From NCBI RefSeq assembly GCF_900107705.1, contig NZ_FNRE01000006.1:62001-126000 (forward strand): DNA of 64,000 bases, written 5' to 3'. Origin of the DNA: Prevotella sp. tc2-28 (lineage in GTDB: Bacteria > Bacteroidota > Bacteroidia > Bacteroidales > Bacteroidaceae). Position 1 is the first letter of the stretch; every line of letters starts with the position of its first letter. The position numbers were made by a program, and so were the translations under genes. Shown here piece after piece: positions 27,631 through 36,319 of the stretch. The notes under the pieces are model-generated. The model saw only the letters and a program-made list of their open reading frames with translations, ran no database searches and had not been told where the DNA came from.

Positions 27631-27689
27631 AGTTACTAATAAATATTAATATTCGATATGCAGTCGATATAAGTACGTAGTCGAATAAG

Positions 27690-27697
27690 TAACTTTG
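27690..27697 (+). promoter_or_regulatory. CAZyme operon promoter, -7 element
   Basis: TAACTTTG followed by C, 45 bp before the GH3 start. No -33 TTG is seen at the usual spacing. An inverted pair TATTCGA / TCGAATA (27650-27656 and 27681-27687) lies immediately upstream. Confidence 0.6.
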
Positions 27698-27741
27698 CAA
27701 CGACTATTCAAGAGACAGAAGATATTAACATATAAATAAGC

Positions 27742-30078
27742 ATGAAAAAACAATTTATCACAGGCCTTGCGGCCATGCTAACAATGACAACGATGACAGC
27801 ACAAGTGAAACTGAAGGCTGACAACATCGACGAGGTGTTGAACGCCATGACGCTCGAGGAGAAAGCCCAACTGCTTGTTGGTGGCGGCAACGATTCCTTC
27901 GTAGGTTCTGGTGCCATGCTGGGACACCAGAAGAAACTCGTGGCAGGAGCAGCTGGCACGACGGTAGCCATACCCCGACTGGGCATCCCTGCCACGGTAG
28001 TGGCTGACGGTCCTGCCGGCGTACATATCGACGCCCATCGAGACAATACCGACCATACGTTCTTTGCCACGGGATTCCCCATCGGCACCTGTCTCGCCTC
28101 AACATGGAACACCGACTTGGTTGAACAGGTCGGACGCGCCATCGGCAACGAGACACTGGAATATGGCATCGACGTCATACTCGGTCCGGGCATGAACCTG
28201 CACCGCAACCCGCTGTGCGGCCGTAACTTTGAATACTACTCGGAAGACCCCATCGTGACAGGACTCATCGGAGCCGCCGTCATCAAGGGCATACAGAGCC
28301 AAGGGGTTGGCGTCTCAGCCAAACACTTTGCCGTCAACTCCCAGGAGACGGCTCGCACGAAGGTGGACGAGCGCGTAAGCCAGCGTGCCATCCGCGAACT
28401 TTACCTGAAAGGATTCGAGATGGCTGTGCGCCAGTCGGAGCCGTGGACCCTCATGTCGTCGTATAACATCATCAACGGTGTCTACGCCCAGGGCAACAAG
28501 GACCTGCTGACCACCATCCTGCGCGATGAGTGGGGCTACAAGGGTATCGTGATGACCGACTGGATTGGCAAGCGCGACAAGTTGCCCACCGAGCAGGAGG
28601 TTACAGCCGGCAACGACCTGATGATGCCGGGCTATCCTGCCCAGGCTGACGACATCATACAGGCCGTAAAGGCTGGCCGACTTGACATCAAGGATGTAGA
28701 CCGCAACGTGCGCAACATGCTGGAGTATATCGTCAAGACGCCACGCTTCAAGGGCTACCAGTTCTCCAACAAGCCTGACCTGAAGGCGCATGCTGCCGTC
28801 ACCCGCCAGTCGTCAACAGAAGGCATGGTACTGCTGAAGAACACCGGCGTGCTGCCCATCCGCAACCTCAAGACAGTGGCACTGTTCGGTGTCAACTCGT
28901 ATGACTTCCTGTCTGGCGGACTGGGATCAGGCTGTGTCAACGTACCCTATGTAGTGGATATGGTGACCGGCCTAAAAAACATTGGAGTCACCACCACTCC
29001 ACTACTGACAGAGATATACCAGAACTACGTGAAGTATGCCAAGGTCAAGCTGAAGGCAGACAAGAACCCCATCATGTGGTTCCTTGACCAAGGACAGCCC
29101 AAACTGGACGAGATAGAGATTTCCGACCGCTGCGTACAACATGAGGTGCAGGAGGCCGATGCCGCCGTCATCACCATCGGGCGTCAGGCTGGCGAGGGCA
29201 TGGACCGCAAGATTGACGGAGAGTTCAACCTCACCCGCGAGGAACAGGACATGATATTCCACGTCAGTGACCAGTTCCACGCCCAGGGCAAGCCCGTCAT
29301 CGTCATCATCAACTCAGGGTCGGTCATGGAAACCGTTTCGTGGCGCGACCGCGCAGATGCCATCCTGTGTGCTTGGCAACCCGGCGAGGAGGGTGGCAAC
29401 AGCGTTGCCGACGTGCTGACAGGCAAGGCTAACCCCTCAGGCAAGCTAACCATGACATGGCCCATTGCCGCTACTGACCATCCCTCTACACGCAACTTCC
29501 CGCAAGACCCCGACATGTACACTTACCGCGAGATGCAGGGCTGGGAAACCGGCATTCCAAACGAAAGCTTTACCAACCACGAGGAAGACATCTACGTGGG
29601 ATACCGATACTTTGACACCTTCGACAAACAGGTGGCTTACCCCTTCGGCTTCGGGCTATCGTACACCACGTTTGATTTCAGCCAGCCTAAGGTGAAGGTG
29701 GGCAGCGACAAGGTGACGGTCACTGTCAACGTCAAGAACACAGGCAGCGTGAGCGGCAAGGAAGTGGCGCAGGTCTATGTGACCGCTCCGAAAGGCACCC
29801 TCGAGAAACCCGTCCATGAGCTGAAGGCTTTTGCCAAGACGCGCGAGTTGCAGCCCGGCGAGAGCCAGACACTGACCATGACTATCCCGCAGCGCGACCT
29901 GGCTTCGTTCGACGAGGCACACTCCCAATGGCTCGCCGAGGCTGGCACCTATACCTTCCGTATCGGGTCGTCCAGTCGCGACATCAAGGTCACTGCCACT
30001 ACCAAGGTAAGCGAATACACCGAAAAGGTGAACAACGCCATGGCTCCCCAACAGGCACTTAATCTTTTGAAACAATAA
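27742..30078 (+). CDS. GH3 family beta-glycosidase (periplasmic)
   Basis: 778 residues with a signal peptide ending near MTAQV. The order is the N-terminal GH3 TIM barrel (ADGPAGVHIDAH, KHFAVNSQETART), the nucleophile Asp 273 in YKGIVMTDW, the second GH3 domain (GRQAGEGMDRKIDGEFNL, CAWQPGEEGGNSVADVL) and a C-terminal fibronectin-like domain (KNTGSVSGKEVAQVY). GH3 enzymes release beta-linked glucose or xylose from non-reducing ends. Given GH67 next to it, beta-xylosidase or beta-glucosidase are both possible. It is the first gene of the operon. Confidence 0.9.
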   Translation: MKKQFITGLAAMLTMTTMTAQVKLKADNIDEVLNAMTLEEKAQLLVGGGNDSFVGSGAMLGHQKKLVAGAAGTTVAIPRLGIPATVVADGPAGVHIDAHRDNTDHTFFATGFPIGTCLASTWNTDLVEQVGRAIGNETLEYGIDVILGPGMNLHRNPLCGRNFEYYSEDPIVTGLIGAAVIKGIQSQGVGVSAKHFAVNSQETARTKVDERVSQRAIRELYLKGFEMAVRQSEPWTLMSSYNIINGVYAQGNKDLLTTILRDEWGYKGIVMTDWIGKRDKLPTEQEVTAGNDLMMPGYPAQADDIIQAVKAGRLDIKDVDRNVRNMLEYIVKTPRFKGYQFSNKPDLKAHAAVTRQSSTEGMVLLKNTGVLPIRNLKTVALFGVNSYDFLSGGLGSGCVNVPYVVDMVTGLKNIGVTTTPLLTEIYQNYVKYAKVKLKADKNPIMWFLDQGQPKLDEIEISDRCVQHEVQEADAAVITIGRQAGEGMDRKIDGEFNLTREEQDMIFHVSDQFHAQGKPVIVIINSGSVMETVSWRDRADAILCAWQPGEEGGNSVADVLTGKANPSGKLTMTWPIAATDHPSTRNFPQDPDMYTYREMQGWETGIPNESFTNHEEDIYVGYRYFDTFDKQVAYPFGFGLSYTTFDFSQPKVKVGSDKVTVTVNVKNTGSVSGKEVAQVYVTAPKGTLEKPVHELKAFAKTRELQPGESQTLTMTIPQRDLASFDEAHSQWLAEAGTYTFRIGSSSRDIKVTATTKVSEYTEKVNNAMAPQQALNLLKQ

Positions 30079-30090
30079 ACATCCAACGAC

Positions 30091-31941
30091 ATGAAACGAC
30101 ACTTGTTATCACTATTCATTCTCACCTCTTCGCTTTTCACCCTTCAGTCTTCAGCCGAGGATGGTCATCAGCTGTGGCTGCGCTACCAACCCGTCAACAG
30201 AACCAAGGTAGTGTGCAACCAGCAGTCGCCTACCATCGACATTGCCCGACAGGAACTGGAGACCTACTACAAGGACGGCACCATCACCCTGCGCATCGAC
30301 CCCACCATGTCCGACGACGAAGGCTACCGCATCAACAGCAGTACCATCAGTGCCCGTCACGACAGCGGACTGCTCTATGGCACCTATGCCCTGCTGCGCG
30401 GTGAGACGGGCGAGACACATCCCGCCTTCAACCTGCGACTGCTGAACCACTGGGACAACACCGACGGCAGCATCGAACGCGGCTATGCCGGTGAGAGCAT
30501 CTTCGAGTGGTTCCACCTGGACGAACAGCTCATCCGCGACTATGCCCGCGCCAATGCGTCCATCGGCATCAACGGCTCCGTATTGAACAATGTCAATGCC
30601 TCGCCCAAGATGCTGACGACGCCCTATCTGAAAGAAGTCAAGAAGATTGCAGACATCCTGCGCCCCTACGGCATCAAGGTGTACCTGAGCATCAACTTCG
30701 CCACGCCCATGGCATTGGGCGACACCAAGACGGCAGACCCGCTGAACAAGTCGGTAGCCCGTTGGTGGCAGCGCAAGGCAAAGGAAATCTATCAACTAAT
30801 CCCTGACTTCGGCGGTTTTCTGGTCAAGGCCAACAGCGAGGGACAGCCCGGTCCTGGCGACTACCACCGCAGCCATGCCGACGGAGCCAATATGCTGGCG
30901 GATGCGCTGAAGCCCTTCAGAGGCATCGTGATGTGGCGCTGCTTTGTATATGGTGCCAACCACAAGGGCGAGGACCGCGTAAAGCAAGCAGTATCGGAAT
31001 TCAAACCTTTGGACGGACTATTCCACGACAATGTCATTCTGCAGACCAAGAACGGACCGCTGGACTTCCAACCCCGCGAACCGTACAGTCCCATCTTTGA
31101 CCAAATCAAGCAGACACCTAACATGGTGGAACTGCAGATAACCCAAGAGTATCTGGGACAATCACGTCATCTGGTGTACCTCGCTCCGATGTGGAAGGAG
31201 TTCTTCTCCTTCGTACCAGTCCGACAGCTAAGAGGCATTGCCGGTGTCGCCAACATCGGTAAGGACCGCAACTGGTGCGGTCACCACTTCTCACAAGCCA
31301 ACTGGTATGCTTTCGGTCGACTGGCCTGGAATCCCGAGCTGACATCTGAAGATATTGCTAATGAATGGCTGAAGCTGACCTTCTCCAGTGATCCCAAATT
31401 CGTGCGCTGCATGAGTCAGGTGATGACAGAGAGCCGTGAGGCTTGCGTGGACTATATGATGCCACTGGGCCTGCACCACATCTTCAAGTTCGATCACCAC
31501 TATGGTCCCGAACCCGACGGTTTCATCGCCTCCTATCCGCTGGAGTGGTGTCCTGTCTACTACCACAAGGCTACGAAGGACAGCATCGGTTTCGACCGAT
31601 CGAGCACCGGCACGAATGCCACCAGCCAGTACCGTCCGGAGATGGCCCGGCTCTACGACAACATCGAGACCTGTCCCGAGAATCTGCTGCTGTGGTTCCA
31701 CCGCGTGCCTTGGACCTACCGTATGAAGGACGGCTCCACGCTGTGGGAGTCGCTGCAATACCACTATAACGAAGGAGTACTGTGGACGGAACATGTTCAC
31801 AACTTGTGGCACAACAAGATGGGCCACTTCGTTGACGAGCAGCGCTGGCGCGAAGTGGACGAACGGTTAGAACATCAAGTGGAGAATGCCCGTGAGTGGC
31901 GTGACACTTGTCTTGGCTACTTCCGCCACTTTGCCGAATAA
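30091..31941 (+). CDS. aguA: GH67 alpha-glucuronidase
   Basis: Removes (4-O-methyl-)glucuronic acid from the terminal xylose of xylo-oligosaccharides. The 616 residues begin with a signal peptide and HQLWLRYQPV. Catalytic positions line up with GH67: Glu 250 in KANSEGQPGPG (acid), Asp 325 in GPLDFQPREP and Glu 353 in VELQITQEY, with the family spacing of 28 between the last two. Other signatures are GINGSVLNNVNA and GIVMWRCFVYG. It starts 12 bp after GH3, so they are cotranscribed. It points to glucuronoxylan or another substrate carrying glucuronic acid. Confidence 0.95.
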   Translation: MKRHLLSLFILTSSLFTLQSSAEDGHQLWLRYQPVNRTKVVCNQQSPTIDIARQELETYYKDGTITLRIDPTMSDDEGYRINSSTISARHDSGLLYGTYALLRGETGETHPAFNLRLLNHWDNTDGSIERGYAGESIFEWFHLDEQLIRDYARANASIGINGSVLNNVNASPKMLTTPYLKEVKKIADILRPYGIKVYLSINFATPMALGDTKTADPLNKSVARWWQRKAKEIYQLIPDFGGFLVKANSEGQPGPGDYHRSHADGANMLADALKPFRGIVMWRCFVYGANHKGEDRVKQAVSEFKPLDGLFHDNVILQTKNGPLDFQPREPYSPIFDQIKQTPNMVELQITQEYLGQSRHLVYLAPMWKEFFSFVPVRQLRGIAGVANIGKDRNWCGHHFSQANWYAFGRLAWNPELTSEDIANEWLKLTFSSDPKFVRCMSQVMTESREACVDYMMPLGLHHIFKFDHHYGPEPDGFIASYPLEWCPVYYHKATKDSIGFDRSSTGTNATSQYRPEMARLYDNIETCPENLLLWFHRVPWTYRMKDGSTLWESLQYHYNEGVLWTEHVHNLWHNKMGHFVDEQRWREVDERLEHQVENAREWRDTCLGYFRHFAE

Positions 31942-31968
31942 TGAACGCATTCTAAACACTATACGTAT

Positions 31969-33420
31969 ATGACAAACCATCTAGTCCAATACCCAAGCAC
32001 CAAACGGGTGTTCCAAATTTTCGAGGAACTGAATCAGATACCACGTCCGTCACACCACGAAGAACGCGTGGCAGACTATCTCTGCCAGTTTGCCAAGCGG
32101 CTGCAGTTGCCGTACAAGCGGGATGCAGAGAACTGTGTCGTCATCAGCAAGCCTGCCACTCCGGGACATGAAGGGGCTGAGCCCATTGTGCTGCTGAACC
32201 ACATGGACATGGTCTGCGTGGGCATGAACGACCCTCTGCACTCACCCATTGATGCTTATGTGGAGAATGGGTGGATGAAGGCGAGAGGCACTTCGCTTGG
32301 TGCTGACAACGGTATCGGACTTTCCATGGCACTAGCTGTGCTGGAAAGCCAAGATATCGTACATGGACCGATGGAGGTCATCACGACTACCAACGAGGAA
32401 GACGGCATGTCTGGAGCATCGCAACTGAGTAAGGACTTCCTAAAAGGCAGGAAGGTGATTAACCTTGACTCGGAGGACTACGATACCATCACGACGGGAG
32501 CCGCAGGTGCCTGTCTGCAATTCCATCGCATCCCCGTAGAGCGCATACCTGCACCCGGAGGCAAGCGTCGCTGGTATAGCATCCGCTTTGAGGGCGGACT
32601 AGGCGGCCATTCCGGTGTCGACATCAACAAGGGACGCTGCAGTGCGGTTGTTCCCGCATGGGCGGTCTTGGCTGCTATCTACAATGAATACGATTTCGAT
32701 GTGGCTTCTATCAACATCGGTGAAGCTAATGCCTCCATTGCCTCCTCCGCAGAGATTGTGCTGTGCATCCCTTCGGGCGAGGGTGCTGAATTCGTCAAGC
32801 AGCAAGAGGACATGATGAACGAATGGCTGCGCGAGGAGTATGGCAACAATGACCCTGACATACACTGCGTCATCAGCAAGTGCGAACGACAAGAAACGGT
32901 CATCAACCGCGAGGCTTTTGAGAATATGATGTCCTGTCTGGAACAGATTCCACAAGGGGTGGTGAAGATGAGCGACACCATGAAAGGAACGGTGGAGACC
33001 TCTAACAACGTAGGGCGTATCGTAACCGAGGACGACTGCATCTTCATCTCTACCCATACACGCAGTTTCATTGACAGCGACATGGAGGAACTTAGTAAGC
33101 AGATAGCCAACGTATTTGCCTCATATGGAGGAAAGAGTGAAACCGTCATGTCGGCACCTGCCTGGCAGGAAGACCAGCAGTCACCGTTCCTACAATTAAC
33201 TTCCGACACCTTCCAAGACGTACTGGGCTGGCGTCCCCGTATGGTAGCTATGCACTTTGTGCTGGAGGCAGGCTTCTTCGTACAGCACTACCCCGGCATC
33301 CAGATAGCGAGCATCGGTCCACGCATCGTGGAGCCCCACTCCACCAGTGAGCGTGTAGAACTGTCAACCGTCGACGACATCTGGCGCGTACTCGTCGAAT
33401 TACTCAAACGCCTCGCATAA
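31969..33420 (+). CDS. pepD: Aminoacyl-histidine dipeptidase (M20, PepD type)
   Basis: 483 residues without a signal peptide, so cytosolic. The M20 metallopeptidase motifs are VLLNHMDMVC, GADNGIGLSMALA and TNEEDGMSGASQL (bridging Asp and catalytic Glu), followed by LDSEDYDTITTGAAG and GGLGGHSGVDINKGR in the dimerisation domain. It hydrolyses dipeptides such as Xaa-His. Its place inside a glycoside-hydrolase operon is unexpected: spacing is 27 bp from GH67 and 60 bp to the next GH2 gene. It may be an insertion into the operon or a gene that shares the regulation for nutrient scavenging. Confidence 0.93.
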   Translation: MTNHLVQYPSTKRVFQIFEELNQIPRPSHHEERVADYLCQFAKRLQLPYKRDAENCVVISKPATPGHEGAEPIVLLNHMDMVCVGMNDPLHSPIDAYVENGWMKARGTSLGADNGIGLSMALAVLESQDIVHGPMEVITTTNEEDGMSGASQLSKDFLKGRKVINLDSEDYDTITTGAAGACLQFHRIPVERIPAPGGKRRWYSIRFEGGLGGHSGVDINKGRCSAVVPAWAVLAAIYNEYDFDVASINIGEANASIASSAEIVLCIPSGEGAEFVKQQEDMMNEWLREEYGNNDPDIHCVISKCERQETVINREAFENMMSCLEQIPQGVVKMSDTMKGTVETSNNVGRIVTEDDCIFISTHTRSFIDSDMEELSKQIANVFASYGGKSETVMSAPAWQEDQQSPFLQLTSDTFQDVLGWRPRMVAMHFVLEAGFFVQHYPGIQIASIGPRIVEPHSTSERVELSTVDDIWRVLVELLKRLA

Positions 33421-33421
33421 G

Positions 33422-33461
33422 TCACCTGACGCGACGCCATGATGACATAAGCCACAGGTGA
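33422..33461. repeat. Inverted repeat in the pepD-GH2 gap
   Basis: TCACCTG (33422-33428) and CAGGTGA (33455-33461) are separated by 26 bases in the 60-bp gap. There is no T-run; it may be an RNA processing or stability element, or chance. Confidence 0.3.
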
Positions 33462-33480
33462 ACGTCTTTAAAATAAATAA

Positions 33481-36318
33481 ATGTATAGCTATACGATGAG
33501 ACGGATTTTTCTTTTGGCTGCGTTGACGAGCTCGTTGACGCTGTGTGCTCAGTCGTCAGTAGAGACGGAGCGTCAGTATCTAAGTGGTCACGGCTGTGAC
33601 GACATGGTAGAGTGGGATTTCCTGTGTTCGGATGGACGTAACAGTGGCAAGTGGACTAAGATCGGGGTGCCCTCATGCTGGGAGCTTCAGGGCTTTGGCA
33701 CTTATCAATATGGTATGCGTTTCTATGGCAAGGCTACTCCGGAGGGTATTGCCAATGAGGTGGGCAAGTACAAACACGAATTTACTTTGCCCAAGGAGTG
33801 GGAGGGCCGGCAAATCATGTTGGTCTTCGAAGCTGCCTTTACAGAGCTGCGCGCCACCATCAACGGTCGCAAGGCTGGTAACGGCACCTATCAAGGAGGC
33901 TTTACCCGTCATACTATCGACGTGTCAGACCGTATCTTCTTCGGTCAGAAGAAGAACCGCTTAGAGGTGGAGGTGCTGAAAGAAAGTACCAATCCACAGG
34001 TGAACTTGGCTGAACGCCGTGCCGACTACTGGAATTTCGGAGGCATCTGGCGCCCGGTGTTCATCATCAGCAAACCGGCACAGAACATAGCACGCGTAGC
34101 CATCAATGCCAAGGCCGACGGACGCTTTATGGCAGACGTGTACCTGAACCGTGCACTATCAGGGGGATCGGTGAGCGTTGAGATTATCGACGCGAAAGGC
34201 AAGGTGGTAGCCAAGAGTGCTGCCTTCACCACTGCGAGCGACCTGGGCAAGATAGACTTCAACGCGAAGGGCATCAAGACATGGAACGCAGAACAGCCGA
34301 ACCTGTATACAGCAGTGTTCACCTTAAAAAACGCTGAGGGGCGCACCCTCCACGTGGAAAGGCAGAAATTCGGATTCCGCACCATAGAATACCGGCATAC
34401 GTACAACGGCGACAAGGAGGACGGCGTGTTCATCAACGGACAGAAGGTCATCTTCAAGGGTGCCAACCGCCACTCATTCCGTCCCGAGACGGGGCGCACA
34501 TTGTCGAAACAGAAGAACATCGAGGACGTACTGCTCATCAAGTCGATGAACATGAATGCCGTGCGACTGTCTCACTATCCTGCCGACCCAGAGTTTCTGG
34601 ATGCGTGTGACTCGCTGGGCCTCTACGTGGAGTGTGAACAACCGGGCTGGCACTGGGCACACGAAACGATTACGGGTTCGCAGATTGTCGAGGAGATGGT
34701 GACGCGCGATGTCAACCATCCGTCCATTATCTTTTGGTCAAACGGCAACGAGGGCGGCTTCAACTACGAATTGGAACCGGTGTTCACCCGACTGGACCCG
34801 CAGCAGCGTGTGGTGCTCTACCCCTGGGCTAACCGCAATGGTTTTGAGACCAAACACTACCGCTCATGGGGCGAGACGGCGGAGTATATGCGCCAGAAGG
34901 AAATCTTCATGCCCACCGAGTTCCTCCACGGTCTATACGATGGTGGTCACGGTGCCGGACTGAAGGACTATTGGAAAATGATGATGGCGAATCCACGCTG
35001 TGCCGGCGGTTTCCTCTGGGACCTGATGGACCAGGGTGTGGTGCGCACAGATATGAACAACATTGTGGACTGCATGGGAAACTTCGGTGCCGACGGCATC
35101 GTAGGACCACACATGGAGAAAGAAGGCTCGTTCTATACCATCCGCGAGGTGTGGAGCCCTATTCAGGTGAAGTATTGGGAGCAGGGCAACATCCGAATTC
35201 AGAACTGCTACGACTTCACGAACCTGAAAGATTGTCAGTTCAGCTATAAGCTGTTGCAGATGCCGGCATACGGCGAGACGCAGATGAAAGTCATCAAGGA
35301 GGGCAAGCTCACATCGCCCGATATCGCTCCTCACCAACTGGGCAAGCTGAAAATAGAGAAGACCGATGCCGAAGTGATACAGCTAACGGCTACTGACCCC
35401 CAGGGACAGGAGGTGTTCACATGGACGCACAAGCATAGAATCAAGGAAGGCAACCTGGGTTGGAAGAGTCTGCATGAGAACACGCAGAAGTATACATATA
35501 CGGAGAATGACAACCAGTTGTCGGTTACGAATGGTACGCGTGAATTTACCTTCTGTAAGAAGACAGGTCGTCTGATGCAGGTGACGGTCAACGGCAAGAA
35601 ACTGTCGTTCGGTAACGGACCTCGCTTTGTCGCTGCCAAACGAGCCGACCGTTCGGAGGACGGTTTTTATAACCACGACGACAAGGAGGCCTTCAAGAAA
35701 AAGACCGAGTATACAGAATATGCCGATCAAGGTGCTTTCGCAGGCTTTGCCTTTCGTGACAGCACACTCATAGCCAACTACCAGCACGGCTCATTGCAGC
35801 AGGTGACTTATCGCTTCCTCAACGACGGCGGTATGTATATGAATGCTGATTACTACTTCAACGGCGTTGTCGACCTAATGGGTATCTGCTTTGACTATCC
35901 CGAGCAGCTGGTCAAGAGCAAGCAGTGGGTAGGAAAGGGTCCGTACCGCGTCTGGAAGAACCGCATGGAAGGTCCACAGCTGGGTTATTGGCAGAACAAC
36001 TATAACGACCCCATTCCTGGCGAGTCGTTCGAATATCCGGAGTTCAAGGGCTACTTTGCCGGTGTCAGATGGATGCAGCTGACGACAACGGAAGGCAAGG
36101 TGGGCATTGAGACCCTTGACGGGAAGATAGGCATCTATACTCCACGTGACGGACGAGACCACATCCTTTATACGTTGCCCGAGACAGGCATCAGTATTCT
36201 CAAAGTCATTCCTGCCGTACGCAACAAGGTGAACACGACCGACCTGAACGGTCCCTCAGCACAACCCTTCTGGAGCAAAGGAAAAGGACATATTAACACT
36301 ATAATAAGATTCGATTAA
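33481..36318 (+). CDS. GH2 family glycoside hydrolase, beta-galactosidase-like
   Basis: 945 residues with a signal peptide (a start 15 bp later at MRRIFLLAAL is equally possible). It has the GH2 jelly-roll N-domain (WTKIGVPSCWELQGFGTYQYG), an Ig-like domain, the TIM barrel with acid/base Glu 424 in WSNGNEGG and nucleophile Glu 480 in MPTEFLHG, and a C-terminal beta-gal small-chain-like domain. The full-length LacZ-like layout suggests exo-beta-galactosidase, but beta-glucuronidase or others occur in GH2. The GH106-like gene begins 1 bp after its stop. Confidence 0.88.
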   Translation: MYSYTMRRIFLLAALTSSLTLCAQSSVETERQYLSGHGCDDMVEWDFLCSDGRNSGKWTKIGVPSCWELQGFGTYQYGMRFYGKATPEGIANEVGKYKHEFTLPKEWEGRQIMLVFEAAFTELRATINGRKAGNGTYQGGFTRHTIDVSDRIFFGQKKNRLEVEVLKESTNPQVNLAERRADYWNFGGIWRPVFIISKPAQNIARVAINAKADGRFMADVYLNRALSGGSVSVEIIDAKGKVVAKSAAFTTASDLGKIDFNAKGIKTWNAEQPNLYTAVFTLKNAEGRTLHVERQKFGFRTIEYRHTYNGDKEDGVFINGQKVIFKGANRHSFRPETGRTLSKQKNIEDVLLIKSMNMNAVRLSHYPADPEFLDACDSLGLYVECEQPGWHWAHETITGSQIVEEMVTRDVNHPSIIFWSNGNEGGFNYELEPVFTRLDPQQRVVLYPWANRNGFETKHYRSWGETAEYMRQKEIFMPTEFLHGLYDGGHGAGLKDYWKMMMANPRCAGGFLWDLMDQGVVRTDMNNIVDCMGNFGADGIVGPHMEKEGSFYTIREVWSPIQVKYWEQGNIRIQNCYDFTNLKDCQFSYKLLQMPAYGETQMKVIKEGKLTSPDIAPHQLGKLKIEKTDAEVIQLTATDPQGQEVFTWTHKHRIKEGNLGWKSLHENTQKYTYTENDNQLSVTNGTREFTFCKKTGRLMQVTVNGKKLSFGNGPRFVAAKRADRSEDGFYNHDDKEAFKKKTEYTEYADQGAFAGFAFRDSTLIANYQHGSLQQVTYRFLNDGGMYMNADYYFNGVVDLMGICFDYPEQLVKSKQWVGKGPYRVWKNRMEGPQLGYWQNNYNDPIPGESFEYPEFKGYFAGVRWMQLTTTEGKVGIETLDGKIGIYTPRDGRDHILYTLPETGISILKVIPAVRNKVNTTDLNGPSAQPFWSKGKGHINTIIRFD

Positions 36319-36319
36319 C

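Noticed and set aside
27422..27700. Minus-strand 92-codon frame with repeated NHLEPDERxxLIGVN pattern
   Set aside because: The pattern comes from the 42-bp DNA tandem repeats upstream of GH3; it overlaps the regulator 3' end and the promoter and has no start context.
33422..33461. Terminator between pepD and GH2
   Set aside because: The inverted repeat has a long loop and no T-run; the genes are more likely cotranscribed.
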